Origin: Gloeobacterales cyanobacterium ES-bin-313
GTDB lineage: Bacteria > Cyanobacteriota > Cyanobacteriia > Gloeobacterales > Gloeobacteraceae
Length of the DNA stretch: 64,000 bases
Direction: 5' to 3'
Assembly: GCA_014379585.1 (NCBI GenBank)
Contig: JACMLN010000110.1
Span: 1-64,000 of the forward strand
Part shown: piece after piece, positions 8,735 to 17,592 of the stretch
Layout: the number at the start of each line of letters is the position of its first letter
Numbering within the stretch: the first letter of the stretch is position 1
Program-made: the position numbers and the translations under genes
The notes under the pieces: model-generated
What the model was told of the DNA's origin: nothing
Databases searched by the model: none
The model's input: the letters and a program-made list of their open reading frames with translations, nothing else

Positions 8735-9226
8735 CTACTCTGCTTTTGGTACAGAACTCGCAATGAGCACAGCGCAAGGTGCATGATGCATTACATAATT
8801 ACTCGTACTGCCAAGAACCATTTCTTTGAAGGTGGAATTGCGACGACGACCAGTGGCGATTAGATCCGCTCCCCAAGAGCGCGCTAGCTCACAGATCTTA
8901 CGGCCAGCATTGCCCGTTGGTTGAGAGAACTCGACGACAACTCCCGCTTCGATGGCTGCATCCGTTCGAGACTTCAAGAGAGCTAAGCCCTTCTTCTCGT
9001 AAACATCCCACTGCTCTAAATACACTTTGAGGGGTCGGTCATCGAGAATCTGCGAGAAGTCGAGAATTTGCGAGAAAGGTAACTTCGGTGCGTCTTCTTC
9101 ATCGGTGGAGAGGACATGGACGAGCATCAAACTACCTCCTGTCGCCTTTGCGAGTATAAGGGCTTCCTCAAATGCTTTTTCGCTACTTGCAGAGGTGTCT
9201 ATCGAAACCAGAATTTTCTGAAACAT
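8735..9226 (-). CDS. Universal stress protein (UspA family)
   Basis: This 163-residue protein has the Usp fold: the N-terminus FQKILVSIDTS, an alpha/beta core, and a C-terminal HAPCAVLIA strand. The nucleotide loop near residue 125 reads GRRRNST followed by MVLGSTSNYV. In ATP-binding members the pattern is G-x2-G-x9-G-S/T, so the second glycine is replaced and ATP binding is uncertain. A short in-frame tandem repeat, FSQILDFSQILD, lies near residues 51-62 and has no counterpart in typical family members. It is a single gene. Confidence 0.87.
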   Translation of the reverse strand: MFQKILVSIDTSASSEKAFEEALILAKATGGSLMLVHVLSTDEEDAPKLPFSQILDFSQILDDRPLKVYLEQWDVYEKKGLALLKSRTDAAIEAGVVVEFSQPTGNAGRKICELARSWGADLIATGRRRNSTFKEMVLGSTSNYVMHHAPCAVLIASSVPKAE

Positions 9227-9387
9227 ATTTTTTGCCTAACCATCAGTTACAGGTAAGCAGCAAAGATCCCCAGAATGCAAGCCAGGCTCCAATACATGGA
9301 CAAATGTTTATATTTGGAGGATACTTTCTGAAGAACATTTAAAGACTGCAATAACTTCTGCTTTACGATCTCAGAGGAAGCAACGTC

Positions 9388-10110
9388 TTAGTGCTGATAG
9401 AAGGTCTCTAGAGCATCTCTGGTGCCAACGAAGCGCCAATGCCAAGGCTCGTAGCTGACTCGATCAGGGTTGTCCTTGGCAAAAGACATTTGAAATCCAT
9501 ACTTGGCACCGTAGGCTTTGAGCCAAGTAAAAGCGGGGGTCTGCTCGAAACTGAGTTTGGTGTTGGTTTCCAGTTTGGTACCGTCGCCAAAATCGATGGC
9601 GTAGCCCGTGTGGTGTTCCGAGTAACCGGGAGGTGCATTGATTGTGGTTGCGGATTCGGCAGAACCTAATTTACCGAGTTGGCGGTCGTAGAGTTCTTGC
9701 TGGTAGCGCTCGCTGCGAAAACCGGAGATTGGTACCAAAACAACACCGTCGCGCCGTGCTGCTTTGATCAGGGCACGGTACTGGTCGAGGGCACCACGAT
9801 GAATAGCGACTGGGGCACTCCCTTGAAAACCTTGGACAGAAACAAGCTTGCTGCGGTTGACTTCTTTATAGCGGCGATGCCCCAGCAACGTATCGTCTGT
9901 GGGTGTAGAAGCGGTCGGCAAGAGAGCGGCAGTTTGCACGGGAGGCACCGCACCACCGAGAAGCTTCGTGGCTCCGAATCCTCCACCCAACAGCAAAATT
10001 CCCACCCCCATCGCCAAAGCGAGGGGGAATTTTGGACTGATTGGCACCGAGGGGAGAGGCTGGGGAGTAGCAGCGCGTTGGAGAATCGGAATATCTTCGA
10101 AGTCACTCAT
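9388..10110 (-). CDS. D-alanyl-D-alanine carboxypeptidase, VanY type (peptidase M15)
   Basis: This 240-residue protein trims peptidoglycan stem peptides in the periplasm. It has a single N-terminal membrane anchor (about 31-50) after a cytoplasmic Pro-rich stretch. The M15 zinc motifs are complete: SEHHTGYAID at 164-173 (ligands His166 and Asp173) and EPWHWR at 221-226 (His224). SGFRSERYQQ at about 129-138 is the substrate arginine region. It lies 6 bases downstream of a peroxiredoxin gene on the same strand, so it may share its transcript. Confidence 0.9.
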   Translation of the reverse strand: MSDFEDIPILQRAATPQPLPSVPISPKFPLALAMGVGILLLGGGFGATKLLGGAVPPVQTAALLPTASTPTDDTLLGHRRYKEVNRSKLVSVQGFQGSAPVAIHRGALDQYRALIKAARRDGVVLVPISGFRSERYQQELYDRQLGKLGSAESATTINAPPGYSEHHTGYAIDFGDGTKLETNTKLSFEQTPAFTWLKAYGAKYGFQMSFAKDNPDRVSYEPWHWRFVGTRDALETFYQH

Positions 10111-10116
10111 GGTTGA

Positions 10117-10590
10117 TTAGAGAAGTCCAAGTGCTTTGCGCACTTCCGCAACGTGGGTATCAGGTTTTACTTTCGTAAAAACGTGACTGATTTTAGCGTC
10201 ACCATCGACGACAAAAGTGCTGCGTTTGACACCCATTGAGGTTCGACCCATGAATTTTTTCTCTCCCCAGATCCCAAAAGCTTTGGCGAGGGTGCCCTCG
10301 ACATCAGCCAAGAGTGGAAAAGGCAGGGAAAACTTCTCAGTAAATTTTTGGTGGGAGCGAATATTGTCGGTACTCGCTCCAAAAACAGCGAACCCAGCCT
10401 CGACAAATCGGCTGTAATCGTCCCGGAAACTACAGGCTTCCGTGGTACATCCCGGTGTGTTGTCCCGTGGATAGAAGAACAACACGAAGGGTTTACCTGC
10501 CAAAGAGGCCAGGGAGACTGCGTTGCCGTTCGTGTCCTGGAGGTCAAAGTCCGGAGCCGCATCGCCGATATTGAGAGGTTGGTCAGCCAC
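10117..10590 (-). CDS. Peroxiredoxin, PrxQ/BCP type (second copy)
   Basis: This 157-residue thiol peroxidase reduces hydrogen peroxide and organic peroxides with electrons from thioredoxin. It has the PrxQ motif TPGCTTEAC with peroxidatic Cys48 and resolving Cys53, five residues apart as in the atypical two-cysteine class. The GTG start overlaps the TAG stop of the upstream peroxiredoxin gene by one base. The copies differ in the C-terminal half, so they are an old tandem duplication. This copy has a slightly longer N-terminus. Confidence 0.92.
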   Translation of the reverse strand: MADQPLNIGDAAPDFDLQDTNGNAVSLASLAGKPFVLFFYPRDNTPGCTTEACSFRDDYSRFVEAGFAVFGASTDNIRSHQKFTEKFSLPFPLLADVEGTLAKAFGIWGEKKFMGRTSMGVKRSTFVVDGDAKISHVFTKVKPDTHVAEVRKALGLL

Positions 10591-11027
10591 TAGACACCTA
10601 ACCCAGCGAGGATGTCACCGGCATGAGAAGCCGTGTTGACGGTTGTATAGACCTGGGCAACGGTACCTGCCTCATCGATCACGTAGGTAACGCGCTTGGC
10701 GTAGCCACCACCATCGACATCAAAGCCCTTGACCAATTGGCCATTCACATCAGCGAGTAGAGGAAAAGGCAAAGAGTACTTGCTCGTGAACGCCTGGTGG
10801 GACGCTTCGTCGTCCATGCTCACACCAAACACACCAATCCCTTGGGCCTGGTAGCTCGCCCAGTTGTCCCGAAAGGAGCAGGCTTCTTTCGTACAGCCTG
10901 GGGTGTCATCTTTGGGGTAGAAGTACAGGACAAATTTTTTGCCTGCTAGAGATGCCAAGGAAACTGGGTTGCCGTGGGTGTCTTTAACCGAGAAATCCGG
11001 TGCTTTATCTCCGACTTTCAGTGCCAT
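10590..11027 (-). CDS. Peroxiredoxin, PrxQ/BCP type (first copy)
   Basis: This 145-residue protein is the first of two tandem PrxQ-type peroxiredoxins. TPGCTKEAC carries the peroxidatic Cys45 and the resolving Cys50. FYPKDDTPG is the usual approach to the active site. It is expected to act in the cytoplasm with thioredoxin. The gene begins the minus-strand cluster prxQ-prxQ-vanY and is divergent from the gene at 11115, with an 87-base shared promoter region between them. Confidence 0.92.
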   Translation of the reverse strand: MALKVGDKAPDFSVKDTHGNPVSLASLAGKKFVLYFYPKDDTPGCTKEACSFRDNWASYQAQGIGVFGVSMDDEASHQAFTSKYSLPFPLLADVNGQLVKGFDVDGGGYAKRVTYVIDEAGTVAQVYTTVNTASHAGDILAGLGV

Positions 11028-11114
11028 CGCAATCTTGCTCCGTTCAGTAAACCTTACCTATCATATCGGAGGCTCCCTAGTACGCTAATCTAGAATCTCA
11101 ATCTCTTCTACTCT

Positions 11115-12041
11115 ATGCTCACTTGGACTGCTCTTAAGCGGTACGAAATTTCACCAGCATTGCCTCACTTGCCGCCTCTGCATCTGCATCGCGCCCTGCG
11201 GGGAGCACTCGTTTTTTGTAGTCTCCTGCTGACGACTTGTGCAGCCCAGGGCTACATCGATACGGTGCTTTTTTTGGTGACTTTCGATCAAGAGCATGGT
11301 CAGGTGAGCTTTGAACCCGTCGTCGAGATCGCAAAGGGGCAGTTCAATTCACCGCAAGCCAATCCGGCCTTTGCCCAGACTTATCTCAACAATCGCCTCT
11401 ATCCGCTCTATCAACAGGGACAACTTGTGGGCCGCGTGCAGTCCAATGGTCTGGCAAGCTTCGGCTGTTCTGAGGTGCAAAACCGGGCTGAGTTGCAGAC
11501 CACAATCCCTTTGATCGCGACCAGCAGCCACCCCCAAAAGACGATCTATTTTTTGGCCAGTTCTGCCCTACTGATGGATGGGCCTGTCGCCCTCAAACCC
11601 CTGAGTGATGCAGACCGCAATCAGTTGCAGGACTTCGGACGCGGGCAACTCAAAGCCTTGGGTCTTTCTGAGGCAGAACTCCAAAAAGCCTTGCTCACCG
11701 ATGCGGCGCGGGTTGACCTTGGGGGAGGGACGGTGGGTCTCGTGGGCACAGTTAGTTTATTGGCGGACTCTGTCAATACTCCCGGTGCCACCGTGTTCAT
11801 GATTCTTGAAAAAGAACCCCAAGGCTGGCAGCCAAGCTTAGTGGTACGCAAGCGCTTCAAGAGCGTTTATGGAGAAGATTTTGAAGGAATGCAATTTAGA
11901 GATGCCCTAGACTTAGACCGCGATGGCACGCCAGAATTAATTCTAGAGGTGCTGCGCAACGAGAATTACCAGTTCCAGGTGTTGAAGCGCAGCGGCAAAA
12001 GTTGGCAGGCGATCTATACAGGGGGAGGCGGGGGATGCTGA
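11115..12041 (+). CDS. Secreted or membrane-tethered protein of unknown function
   Basis: The 308-residue product is not recognised. A hydrophobic stretch at about residues 32-47 (ending TTCAAQG) looks like a signal peptide or anchor. Near residue 265 the pattern DLDRDGTPEL resembles the calcium-binding loop of FG-GAP/VCBS repeats, which occur in extracellular proteins. The region around it reads like a small beta-rich domain. The ATG at 11115 lacks a clear ribosome-binding site. It is followed by overlapping genes for a small membrane protein, BolA and CruA, which suggests an operon. Confidence 0.6.
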   Translation: MLTWTALKRYEISPALPHLPPLHLHRALRGALVFCSLLLTTCAAQGYIDTVLFLVTFDQEHGQVSFEPVVEIAKGQFNSPQANPAFAQTYLNNRLYPLYQQGQLVGRVQSNGLASFGCSEVQNRAELQTTIPLIATSSHPQKTIYFLASSALLMDGPVALKPLSDADRNQLQDFGRGQLKALGLSEAELQKALLTDAARVDLGGGTVGLVGTVSLLADSVNTPGATVFMILEKEPQGWQPSLVVRKRFKSVYGEDFEGMQFRDALDLDRDGTPELILEVLRNENYQFQVLKRSGKSWQAIYTGGGGGC

Positions 12042-12382
12042 GTCGATGGCTTTACGGCAGCGGAATGCTGCTGTCAGGCATCTTGCTTGGTATTCGCGTT
12101 TGGAGACAGCACACCTCCGATACAGACTGGCTCCTCGTCGCTTGGTGGAGTTTTTACCAACAAGATTCAGGAACCGTCGTCTTTGGTGGACTGCTGCTTT
12201 TGGGACTATGTTGGCTCAGTGGGCTTGTCATGCGCCAAGCGGTCGAGCAGGGCTGGTTTGGGCCGGAAGAATCGATTCTCTTGGATCGACCTTTGCAGTT
12301 CTGGTACGGCCTTTCGGTTGGGATGTTGGTGGTCTTTGCCTTTACTGCTATCGCCTATTGGTTGCAGCGGCATATTTTTTAA
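12035..12382 (+). CDS. Small membrane protein of unknown function
   Basis: This 115-residue protein has three hydrophobic segments at about 5-20, 46-66 and 88-108, separated by short loops. No family is recognised. The ATG at 12035 overlaps the end of the upstream gene by 7 bases and follows a purine-rich GGGGGAGGCGG stretch that serves as ribosome-binding site. It probably belongs to the 11115-14722 transcript. It may be a partner of the secreted protein before it, but only the overlap supports this. Confidence 0.6.
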   Translation: MLSRWLYGSGMLLSGILLGIRVWRQHTSDTDWLLVAWWSFYQQDSGTVVFGGLLLLGLCWLSGLVMRQAVEQGWFGPEESILLDRPLQFWYGLSVGMLVVFAFTAIAYWLQRHIF

Positions 12383-12394
12383 GGGAGGTTGATC

Positions 12395-12667
12395 GTGCTA
12401 GCCGAAAACATTGAAGAAACCCTTCGCGTTCAGCTTCAGGCTTCTTTTATTGAAGTTGAGGATGAAAGCGCGCTCCACGCAGGCCATGCAGGGGCGCAGG
12501 GTGGTGGTGGACATTTCGTAGTCACCATCGTTTCTGAACAATTTGTAGGCTTGCCGTTGATCAAGCAACACCGCCTGGTCTACGCGGCTCTTGCCGAAAA
12601 AATGGGGGGAGCCATTCACGCCCTCTCCCTCAAAACCTTTACCCCCGACCAGTGGCAACAGTCCTGA
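12395..12667 (+). CDS. BolA family protein
   Basis: This 90-residue protein is a BolA/IbaG homologue. These proteins bind [2Fe-2S] clusters together with monothiol glutaredoxins and take part in iron sensing. Family marks are the HAGHAG segment near residue 29, GGHFVVTIVSEQFVGLPLI, and HRLVYAAL followed by GGAIHALSLKT. The GTG at 12395 follows GGGAGG six bases upstream; a TTG at 12389 overlaps that site and is less likely. It sits 36 bases before cruA. Confidence 0.88.
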   Translation: MLAENIEETLRVQLQASFIEVEDESALHAGHAGAQGGGGHFVVTIVSEQFVGLPLIKQHRLVYAALAEKMGGAIHALSLKTFTPDQWQQS

Positions 12668-12703
12668 AAAATCAGGATTACCCTGGGTATTAGTGCGGCC
12701 TTG

Positions 12704-14722
12704 ATGATGGAACAACTACTGTACCTGGAGATTCCAGCTCCGACCAATGAGGTCGCTAACTGGCTTAGAGAGAAATTCTTTCCGCTGGTTGGCAGTAAGA
12801 CCAATACCCAAGACGGCTTTCGGCTCGTTGCCCAGCAGGATGCGCAAGCTTACGAATGGGTCTGTTTTGTCTGGGAACTGCAGCGCACCACCTACCTCAA
12901 AGTGTTTCGTTGGCAGGGGGGACGGCATCCCCAGGAGACTGCGTGGCTTGCAGACTTAAAGACCAACATTCACAAAACCTTTCCGCCTCTCTACCCAGCC
13001 CTGCCTGACATTGATCTGGCACACCAGTCGATCTTCGATGCCCTTCGGCCCTACTATCCCCTCACCGTCCACTACTTTCAGACCAAGATGGCCGATGGCG
13101 AGTACGCCCTCAAGCGTGTCTACTGGTGGGAGAAAACCTGGCGCGAAGGCGTGGTCAACGCCCGTCCCCCCGAACCTGTAATTTTCACCCAAAAGCCTGA
13201 TCAGCTACCAGAACAAACTTTTGATCTAATCTACTGCGGTGCGGCCCTCGGTGCCATTCATGCCGCCGCCATGGCCCGTCTGGGGTATCGGGTCGCCATC
13301 GTCGAACGTGGACCTTTTGCTGGCATGAACCGGGAATGGAACATCTCCCGCAGTGAGTTGGAGAGCCTCGTCGCCCTTGGCCTGTTCAGTCGCGCCGAAA
13401 TCGAAGGGATGATCCTCAGGGAGTATACAGACGGATTTAACAAATTCTTTGATGGCAATACCCCTGTGCGGGCCAAGGGCAAACTGTTGCACTCGCCGAC
13501 GGTGCTCAATATTGCCATCGACGCGGAAGTCCTCCTCAAAAAATGTGGCGAACAAATCCGCGCACGGGGCGGCGAGATTTTTGAATTTACCGAATTTGAC
13601 CGACTCTACCTCTGGGATCAAGGCTTGAGTGTCGAGACCCATCAGATCAACACAGGCCAACCGATTCGCCTCGGTGGACGACTTTGCATTGACGCCATGG
13701 GTTCCGCATCGCCCCTCGCCCTTCAGATGAGTGGGAAGAAGACCTTCGATTCTGTCTGCCCCACGGTCGGCGCAGTGCTACGAGGTTTTGAACCTGGAGT
13801 GTGGGATCACAATCTCGGCGATGTCCTCTACTCCCACGGCGATATTTCGCGGGGACGACAACTGATCTGGGAACTTTTTCCCGGAAAAGGGGACGAGCTG
13901 ACGTTTTATCTGTTTTACTACCACGCCGTTCATCCCGACAATCCTGGCAGTTTGCTCGACCTCTACGAAGACTTTTTTGCGATCCTGCCTGAGTACAAGC
14001 GCTGCGACCTCGAAAAGCTGGAATTCAAGAAAGCCACCTTTGGCTATATCCCAGCAGGTTCAGCAGTCTCTCGCCTCGTTGCCTTTGATCGGATCTTGTC
14101 CATCGGCGACGCAGCGTCGTTGCAGTCTCCCCTGGTCTTTACAGGGTTTGGCTCTCTCGTTCGCAATCTGCCCCGTCTGTGCGAGTTGCTTCATACTGCT
14201 TTGAAGCACGATCTACTCAAAGCTACAGATCTCGACCGGGTACGGGCATCGCAAAGCAATGTAGCAGTGACATGGCTATTTTCGCGGGCGATGATGGTGC
14301 CCACAGGCCGAATCTTGCCCCCTGAACGGGTGAATGCCATGCTCAATACATTCTTCGGTATTCTGGCCGACAGCCGCGCCGACATCGTTGACACCTTTAT
14401 TAAAGATCGCCTTGGCTGGCTCGAATTTAACAAACTGGCTCTACGCGCCGCATTCAAAAATCCAGATCTGATCACTTGGAGTTTGGATGTAGTGGGCATG
14501 AGCGCTTTTGTCCGTTGGCTACCGACTTATGGGCAATTTACTTGGAACGCTTTCGTCAGTGCCGGATTGCGCAGTTGGGTACCTGGGTTGATTCGCTCGT
14601 GGCAAGAGGATTGTGAACGATACAATCCGCGTCTTTGGTATCGCTTGCTGGCGTGGAGCTACACCCTCACCTACGGGGTAGGTAGACCAGATATGGCCCA
14701 AGTGTCGATCTTGCCAGAGTAA
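12704..14722 (+). CDS. cruA: CruA-type lycopene cyclase (FAD-dependent)
   Basis: This 672-residue flavoprotein most likely cyclises the ends of lycopene in carotenoid synthesis. After an N-terminal extension of about 175 residues the FAD-binding motif appears (DLIYCGAALGAIHAA, ending in VAIVERG). It is followed by the CruA/CruP signature MNREWNISR and the segments LREYTDGF and LSIGDAASLQSPLVFTGFG. Both the length and the long N-terminus fit CruA better than the shorter paralogue CruP, but the two are close and activity was not tested. Two neighbouring ATG codons (12704 and 12707) are possible starts. It is the last gene of the cluster beginning at 11115. Confidence 0.8.
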   Translation: MMEQLLYLEIPAPTNEVANWLREKFFPLVGSKTNTQDGFRLVAQQDAQAYEWVCFVWELQRTTYLKVFRWQGGRHPQETAWLADLKTNIHKTFPPLYPALPDIDLAHQSIFDALRPYYPLTVHYFQTKMADGEYALKRVYWWEKTWREGVVNARPPEPVIFTQKPDQLPEQTFDLIYCGAALGAIHAAAMARLGYRVAIVERGPFAGMNREWNISRSELESLVALGLFSRAEIEGMILREYTDGFNKFFDGNTPVRAKGKLLHSPTVLNIAIDAEVLLKKCGEQIRARGGEIFEFTEFDRLYLWDQGLSVETHQINTGQPIRLGGRLCIDAMGSASPLALQMSGKKTFDSVCPTVGAVLRGFEPGVWDHNLGDVLYSHGDISRGRQLIWELFPGKGDELTFYLFYYHAVHPDNPGSLLDLYEDFFAILPEYKRCDLEKLEFKKATFGYIPAGSAVSRLVAFDRILSIGDAASLQSPLVFTGFGSLVRNLPRLCELLHTALKHDLLKATDLDRVRASQSNVAVTWLFSRAMMVPTGRILPPERVNAMLNTFFGILADSRADIVDTFIKDRLGWLEFNKLALRAAFKNPDLITWSLDVVGMSAFVRWLPTYGQFTWNAFVSAGLRSWVPGLIRSWQEDCERYNPRLWYRLLAWSYTLTYGVGRPDMAQVSILPE

Positions 14723-14824
14723 ACAGAAATTCTACGCTTTCGCGCAGCCTAGAGTAGGCACGATCCCCCTTAAGACGTAGATGTGTCCAGATAGGATGGA
14801 CTTGTCCCGGCTCATGTGGCCCCC

Positions 14825-15112
14825 ATGCACAATCCTGCTATGTCTTTACTCTTGAGTACGGGTCTGGTTTTTGCCCTCGCAAAGCCTGCCCATGCTGATA
14901 TTTATCAAGGGAGTGGTCAGGTGGTCAGTGGGCCTGGCGCGGGTCAGGTTGTCTCCTTGACCGTCGATTTCGACGGCCAAAATCTGCGCACCTTGGCGGG
15001 TCCCCCTCTAGAAGGAGCCCAAAAGCGCGTCGAGGCACGGGGCGCCTCCCTGGATATCACCGTTTTTCGCGGGAATCAAGTCATCCGCTATCACTTGGTT
15101 CGCACCCGCTGA
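14825..15112 (+). CDS. Small exported protein of unknown function
   Basis: The product is about 95 residues with a signal peptide ending near AKPAHA. The mature part is short and rich in Gly, Val and Asp, which suggests a small beta-structured periplasmic protein. No family is recognised. Starts are possible at GTG 14816, ATG 14825 and ATG 14840; all keep the signal peptide and no ribosome-binding site decides between them. It ends 40 bases before the chosen start of the phosphoesterase gene. Confidence 0.5.
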   Translation: MHNPAMSLLLSTGLVFALAKPAHADIYQGSGQVVSGPGAGQVVSLTVDFDGQNLRTLAGPPLEGAQKRVEARGASLDITVFRGNQVIRYHLVRTR

Positions 15113-15152
15113 AAGCATGGCTTTGTGCAAACTTTTAGGGCAAAATAGTAAG

Positions 15153-15830
15153 GTGAAACTTGGCATTTTTACAGACGTTCACGGCGATTTGCTGTCCCTC
15201 CAGAAAGTTCTAACGACCCTGGAGAAGCTCGGTGTGGATGCGCTGATCTGCCTTGGCGACTTAGTGGTTCACGGTCAGCGTCCCAATGCTGTCGTCGATC
15301 TTGTCCGCACACTTCAGATTCCCACCGTGGGTGGTAACCACGACCACGGCGCGCTGCACTATGGCCGCGACCCAAATTTGGTCTTTTTTAATCCCAAGTC
15401 AGAACTGCACACAGCCTTGACCCAGCCGCTGTTGAGCGCAGAAAACCAAGCTTTTTTGGCCGACTTACCCGAATTGATTCAGCCTGCTCCAAGCGTGACT
15501 GGAGTTCACGCTGGTTATCGGGATCGCTACGCTCTCTTGTACGCACCGATCAACGTCGAGCACCTGTTTGCCGATGCGCCGACGCCGATCACCCTTTGCG
15601 GCCACACCCATCGTACGCGGATGCATCGCTTGGATGCCGGCGGCATGCTCCAGGAAGTAGATCCTTGGCAAGAACAGGATGATACCTGGACTGGCGAACT
15701 CAATTGCGCTGAGTATCGCTACATCTTGAACTGCGGAAATACTTCTCAACTCCTGTACGATCGCCTGCCCAGTGTTTGCGGCGTGCTCGATACAGCGGCC
15801 TCAACGATCACTTGGAAGCGCGTATTTTGA
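15153..15830 (+). CDS. Metallophosphoesterase (calcineurin-like)
   Basis: This 225-residue protein carries all metal-binding motifs of the calcineurin-like phosphoesterases: FTDVHGD near the N-terminus, LGDLV, GGNHDH and GHTHRTR. The small size resembles YfcE-type phosphodiesterases, but the natural substrate is unknown. The GTG at 15153 was chosen because the domain starts immediately after it (KLGIFTDVHG) and AGGG lies upstream; an ATG at 15117 would add 12 residues. Confidence 0.86.
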   Translation: MKLGIFTDVHGDLLSLQKVLTTLEKLGVDALICLGDLVVHGQRPNAVVDLVRTLQIPTVGGNHDHGALHYGRDPNLVFFNPKSELHTALTQPLLSAENQAFLADLPELIQPAPSVTGVHAGYRDRYALLYAPINVEHLFADAPTPITLCGHTHRTRMHRLDAGGMLQEVDPWQEQDDTWTGELNCAEYRYILNCGNTSQLLYDRLPSVCGVLDTAASTITWKRVF

Positions 15831-15883
15831 CGGATGTATGAGCAGTATGGCGACGGATGTGATGAAGAGTAAATCAGGGGATC

Positions 15884-16273
15884 ATGAAGATATCCTCTCG
15901 TAGTCAGTGGCCTATGTTAGACACGCAAGTTAATACAGTACGTCGTATCAAGCTGACCTACAAAACCCAGCGGGTTGCCCGCTTAAATCGCCGTATTAAT
16001 GCCTGTATCGAAATCAGCATCTCGGTCATTTGCGGTTTGCTCCTCTCTGGATTTTTGATGAATTTGCTCAACTGGCACGCTCATCGAGATACCATCTCTC
16101 ACGTCCTACGGGCAGGGGCTGAATTTTTGGTCACACCGTTTCAAGGCATGTTTAGTTATGCCTCGATTGCCTTTTATGGGGGCGTCTTCTCACCGATTTA
16201 TTTAATTGCAGCAGTACTCTACATTTTTTGTGGGATGGCACTTTCTAGCGCAGTCCACAAAATAGTGCGATGA
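15884..16273 (+). CDS. Small membrane protein of unknown function
   Basis: This 129-residue protein has a basic N-terminal region with many Arg and Lys (about 20-40), then hydrophobic segments at about 46-64 and 102-121, with a shorter one near 85-95. The segment TPFQGMF followed by a membrane helix is faintly reminiscent of YggT-type proteins, but similarity is too weak for a call. The ATG at 15884 follows GGGGAT; an ATG ten codons later is also possible. Confidence 0.5.
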   Translation: MKISSRSQWPMLDTQVNTVRRIKLTYKTQRVARLNRRINACIEISISVICGLLLSGFLMNLLNWHAHRDTISHVLRAGAEFLVTPFQGMFSYASIAFYGGVFSPIYLIAAVLYIFCGMALSSAVHKIVR

Positions 16274-16280
16274 AATGGTT

Positions 16281-16304
16281 TGGGGCGCTTCAATGAGCGC
16301 CCCA
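16281..16304. terminator. Hairpin between convergent genes
   Basis: A perfect 9-bp GC-rich stem (TGGGGCGCT with AGCGCCCCA) around the 6-base loop TCAATG lies between the membrane-protein gene and the convergent pgk gene. It probably ends transcription from both sides. Confidence 0.7.
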
Positions 16305-16314
16305 GGTTGGAAGA

Positions 16315-17538
16315 TTAGGCTTCGTCGAGGGCGGCGACCCCAGGTAGAATCTTTCCTTCTAGGAACTCCAAGGAAGCACCACCCCCCGTACTGACGTGAC
16401 TGAGCTTCTCGGAGATGCCTGCTTTTTCAGCAGCAGAAGCGCTATCACCCCCACCGACGATCGTTAGGCCATCACTTTCTGCCAAGGCGTGGGCGACCGC
16501 GAAGGTGCCTTTGGCAAAACCTGACAACTCAAAGACGCCCATCGGGCCATTCCAGATAATCGTCTTGGACTTTTGAACTTCAGCGACGTAAAGTGCCTCA
16601 GTTTTGGGGCCGATATCGAGCGCCATTTGACCATCCGGAATATTCGCATCCGGAGTCACATTCGCTTCGTCCATATTGGCGAACTTGTCGTTGGTGCGGT
16701 GGTCTACAGGCAACAAAAACGTTACCCCACGCTCCTTTGCTTCGGCGACGAGAGCCAAGGCAAGTTGGAGAAGGTCAACGACGGTGCCATCTTTTTTGGT
16801 CGTACTCGTTTCACAGCGCGAAGCGCCGACGCTGTACCCCTGGGCCTTTAAGAAGGTATAAGCCATGGCACCACCGATAAAGATGGAATTCACTTTGGTG
16901 AGCATGTTCTTGATCAGTTGAATTTTGTCACTGACTTTGGCACCACCCATAATCGCAAGCACCGGGCGCTCTGGGCTTTCGAGAGCTTTACCCAAGTACT
17001 CCAGTTCTTTTTGGAGCAAAAAGCCAGCCACAGCCGGACGCAAGTAGCGGGCGACCCCTTCGGTGGAAGCATGGGCACGGTGAGCCGTTCCGAAGGCATC
17101 GTTGACGTAGAGATCCGCCAGAGCCGAAAGATTTTGGGCAAATTCAGGATTGTTTTTTTCTTCTTCGGGGTAGAAGCGGGCGTTTTCGAGCAAGAGCACT
17201 TGGCCATCGCCAAGCGCGTTGACCGCTGCTTCTACTTCTGGGCCGATCACATCGTCGGTCTTGATCACCGTTTGACCAATCAATTCACTGAGGCGCTTCG
17301 CCACAGGGGTGAGCCGCAGGCTATCATCGAACCCCTTCGGTCTTCCCAGATGGCTGACTAAGATCACCCGAGCGCCATTTTCGCGCAAGTAATTGATCGT
17401 CGGCAGTGCCGCCTGGATCCGCGTATCGTCGGTAATCGCGCCAGTTTCGTCGAGGGGAACGTTAAAGTCCACCCGTACAAGCACACGCTTGCCTTTTAAA
17501 GCCTCTTGACCAAGGCTTGCCACAGATTTTTTCGCCAC
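16315..17538 (-). CDS. pgk: Phosphoglycerate kinase
   Basis: This 407-residue enzyme interconverts 1,3-bisphosphoglycerate and 3-phosphoglycerate in glycolysis and the Calvin cycle, with ADP/ATP. The N-terminal signature [13 protein letters not shown], the substrate-binding HLGRPKG, the [22 protein letters not shown] segment (shown here in part) and the C-terminal GGGDSASA nucleotide loop are all present. The length is normal for bacteria. The GTG start at 17538 follows GGGAGGG seven bases upstream. It is a single gene, separated from its convergent neighbour by a hairpin. Confidence 0.97.
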   Translation of the reverse strand: MAKKSVASLGQEALKGKRVLVRVDFNVPLDETGAITDDTRIQAALPTINYLRENGARVILVSHLGRPKGFDDSLRLTPVAKRLSELIGQTVIKTDDVIGPEVEAAVNALGDGQVLLLENARFYPEEEKNNPEFAQNLSALADLYVNDAFGTAHRAHASTEGVARYLRPAVAGFLLQKELEYLGKALESPERPVLAIMGGAKVSDKIQLIKNMLTKVNSIFIGGAMAYTFLKAQGYSVGASRCETSTTKKDGTVVDLLQLALALVAEAKERGVTFLLPVDHRTNDKFANMDEANVTPDANIPDGQMALDIGPKTEALYVAEVQKSKTIIWNGPMGVFELSGFAKGTFAVAHALAESDGLTIVGGGDSASAAEKAGISEKLSHVSTGGGASLEFLEGKILPGVAALDEA

Positions 17539-17592
17539 AATAAGACCCTCCCAGTCCTGACGCACTCATTGTCTAGCAATGGCAGAGCAGAG

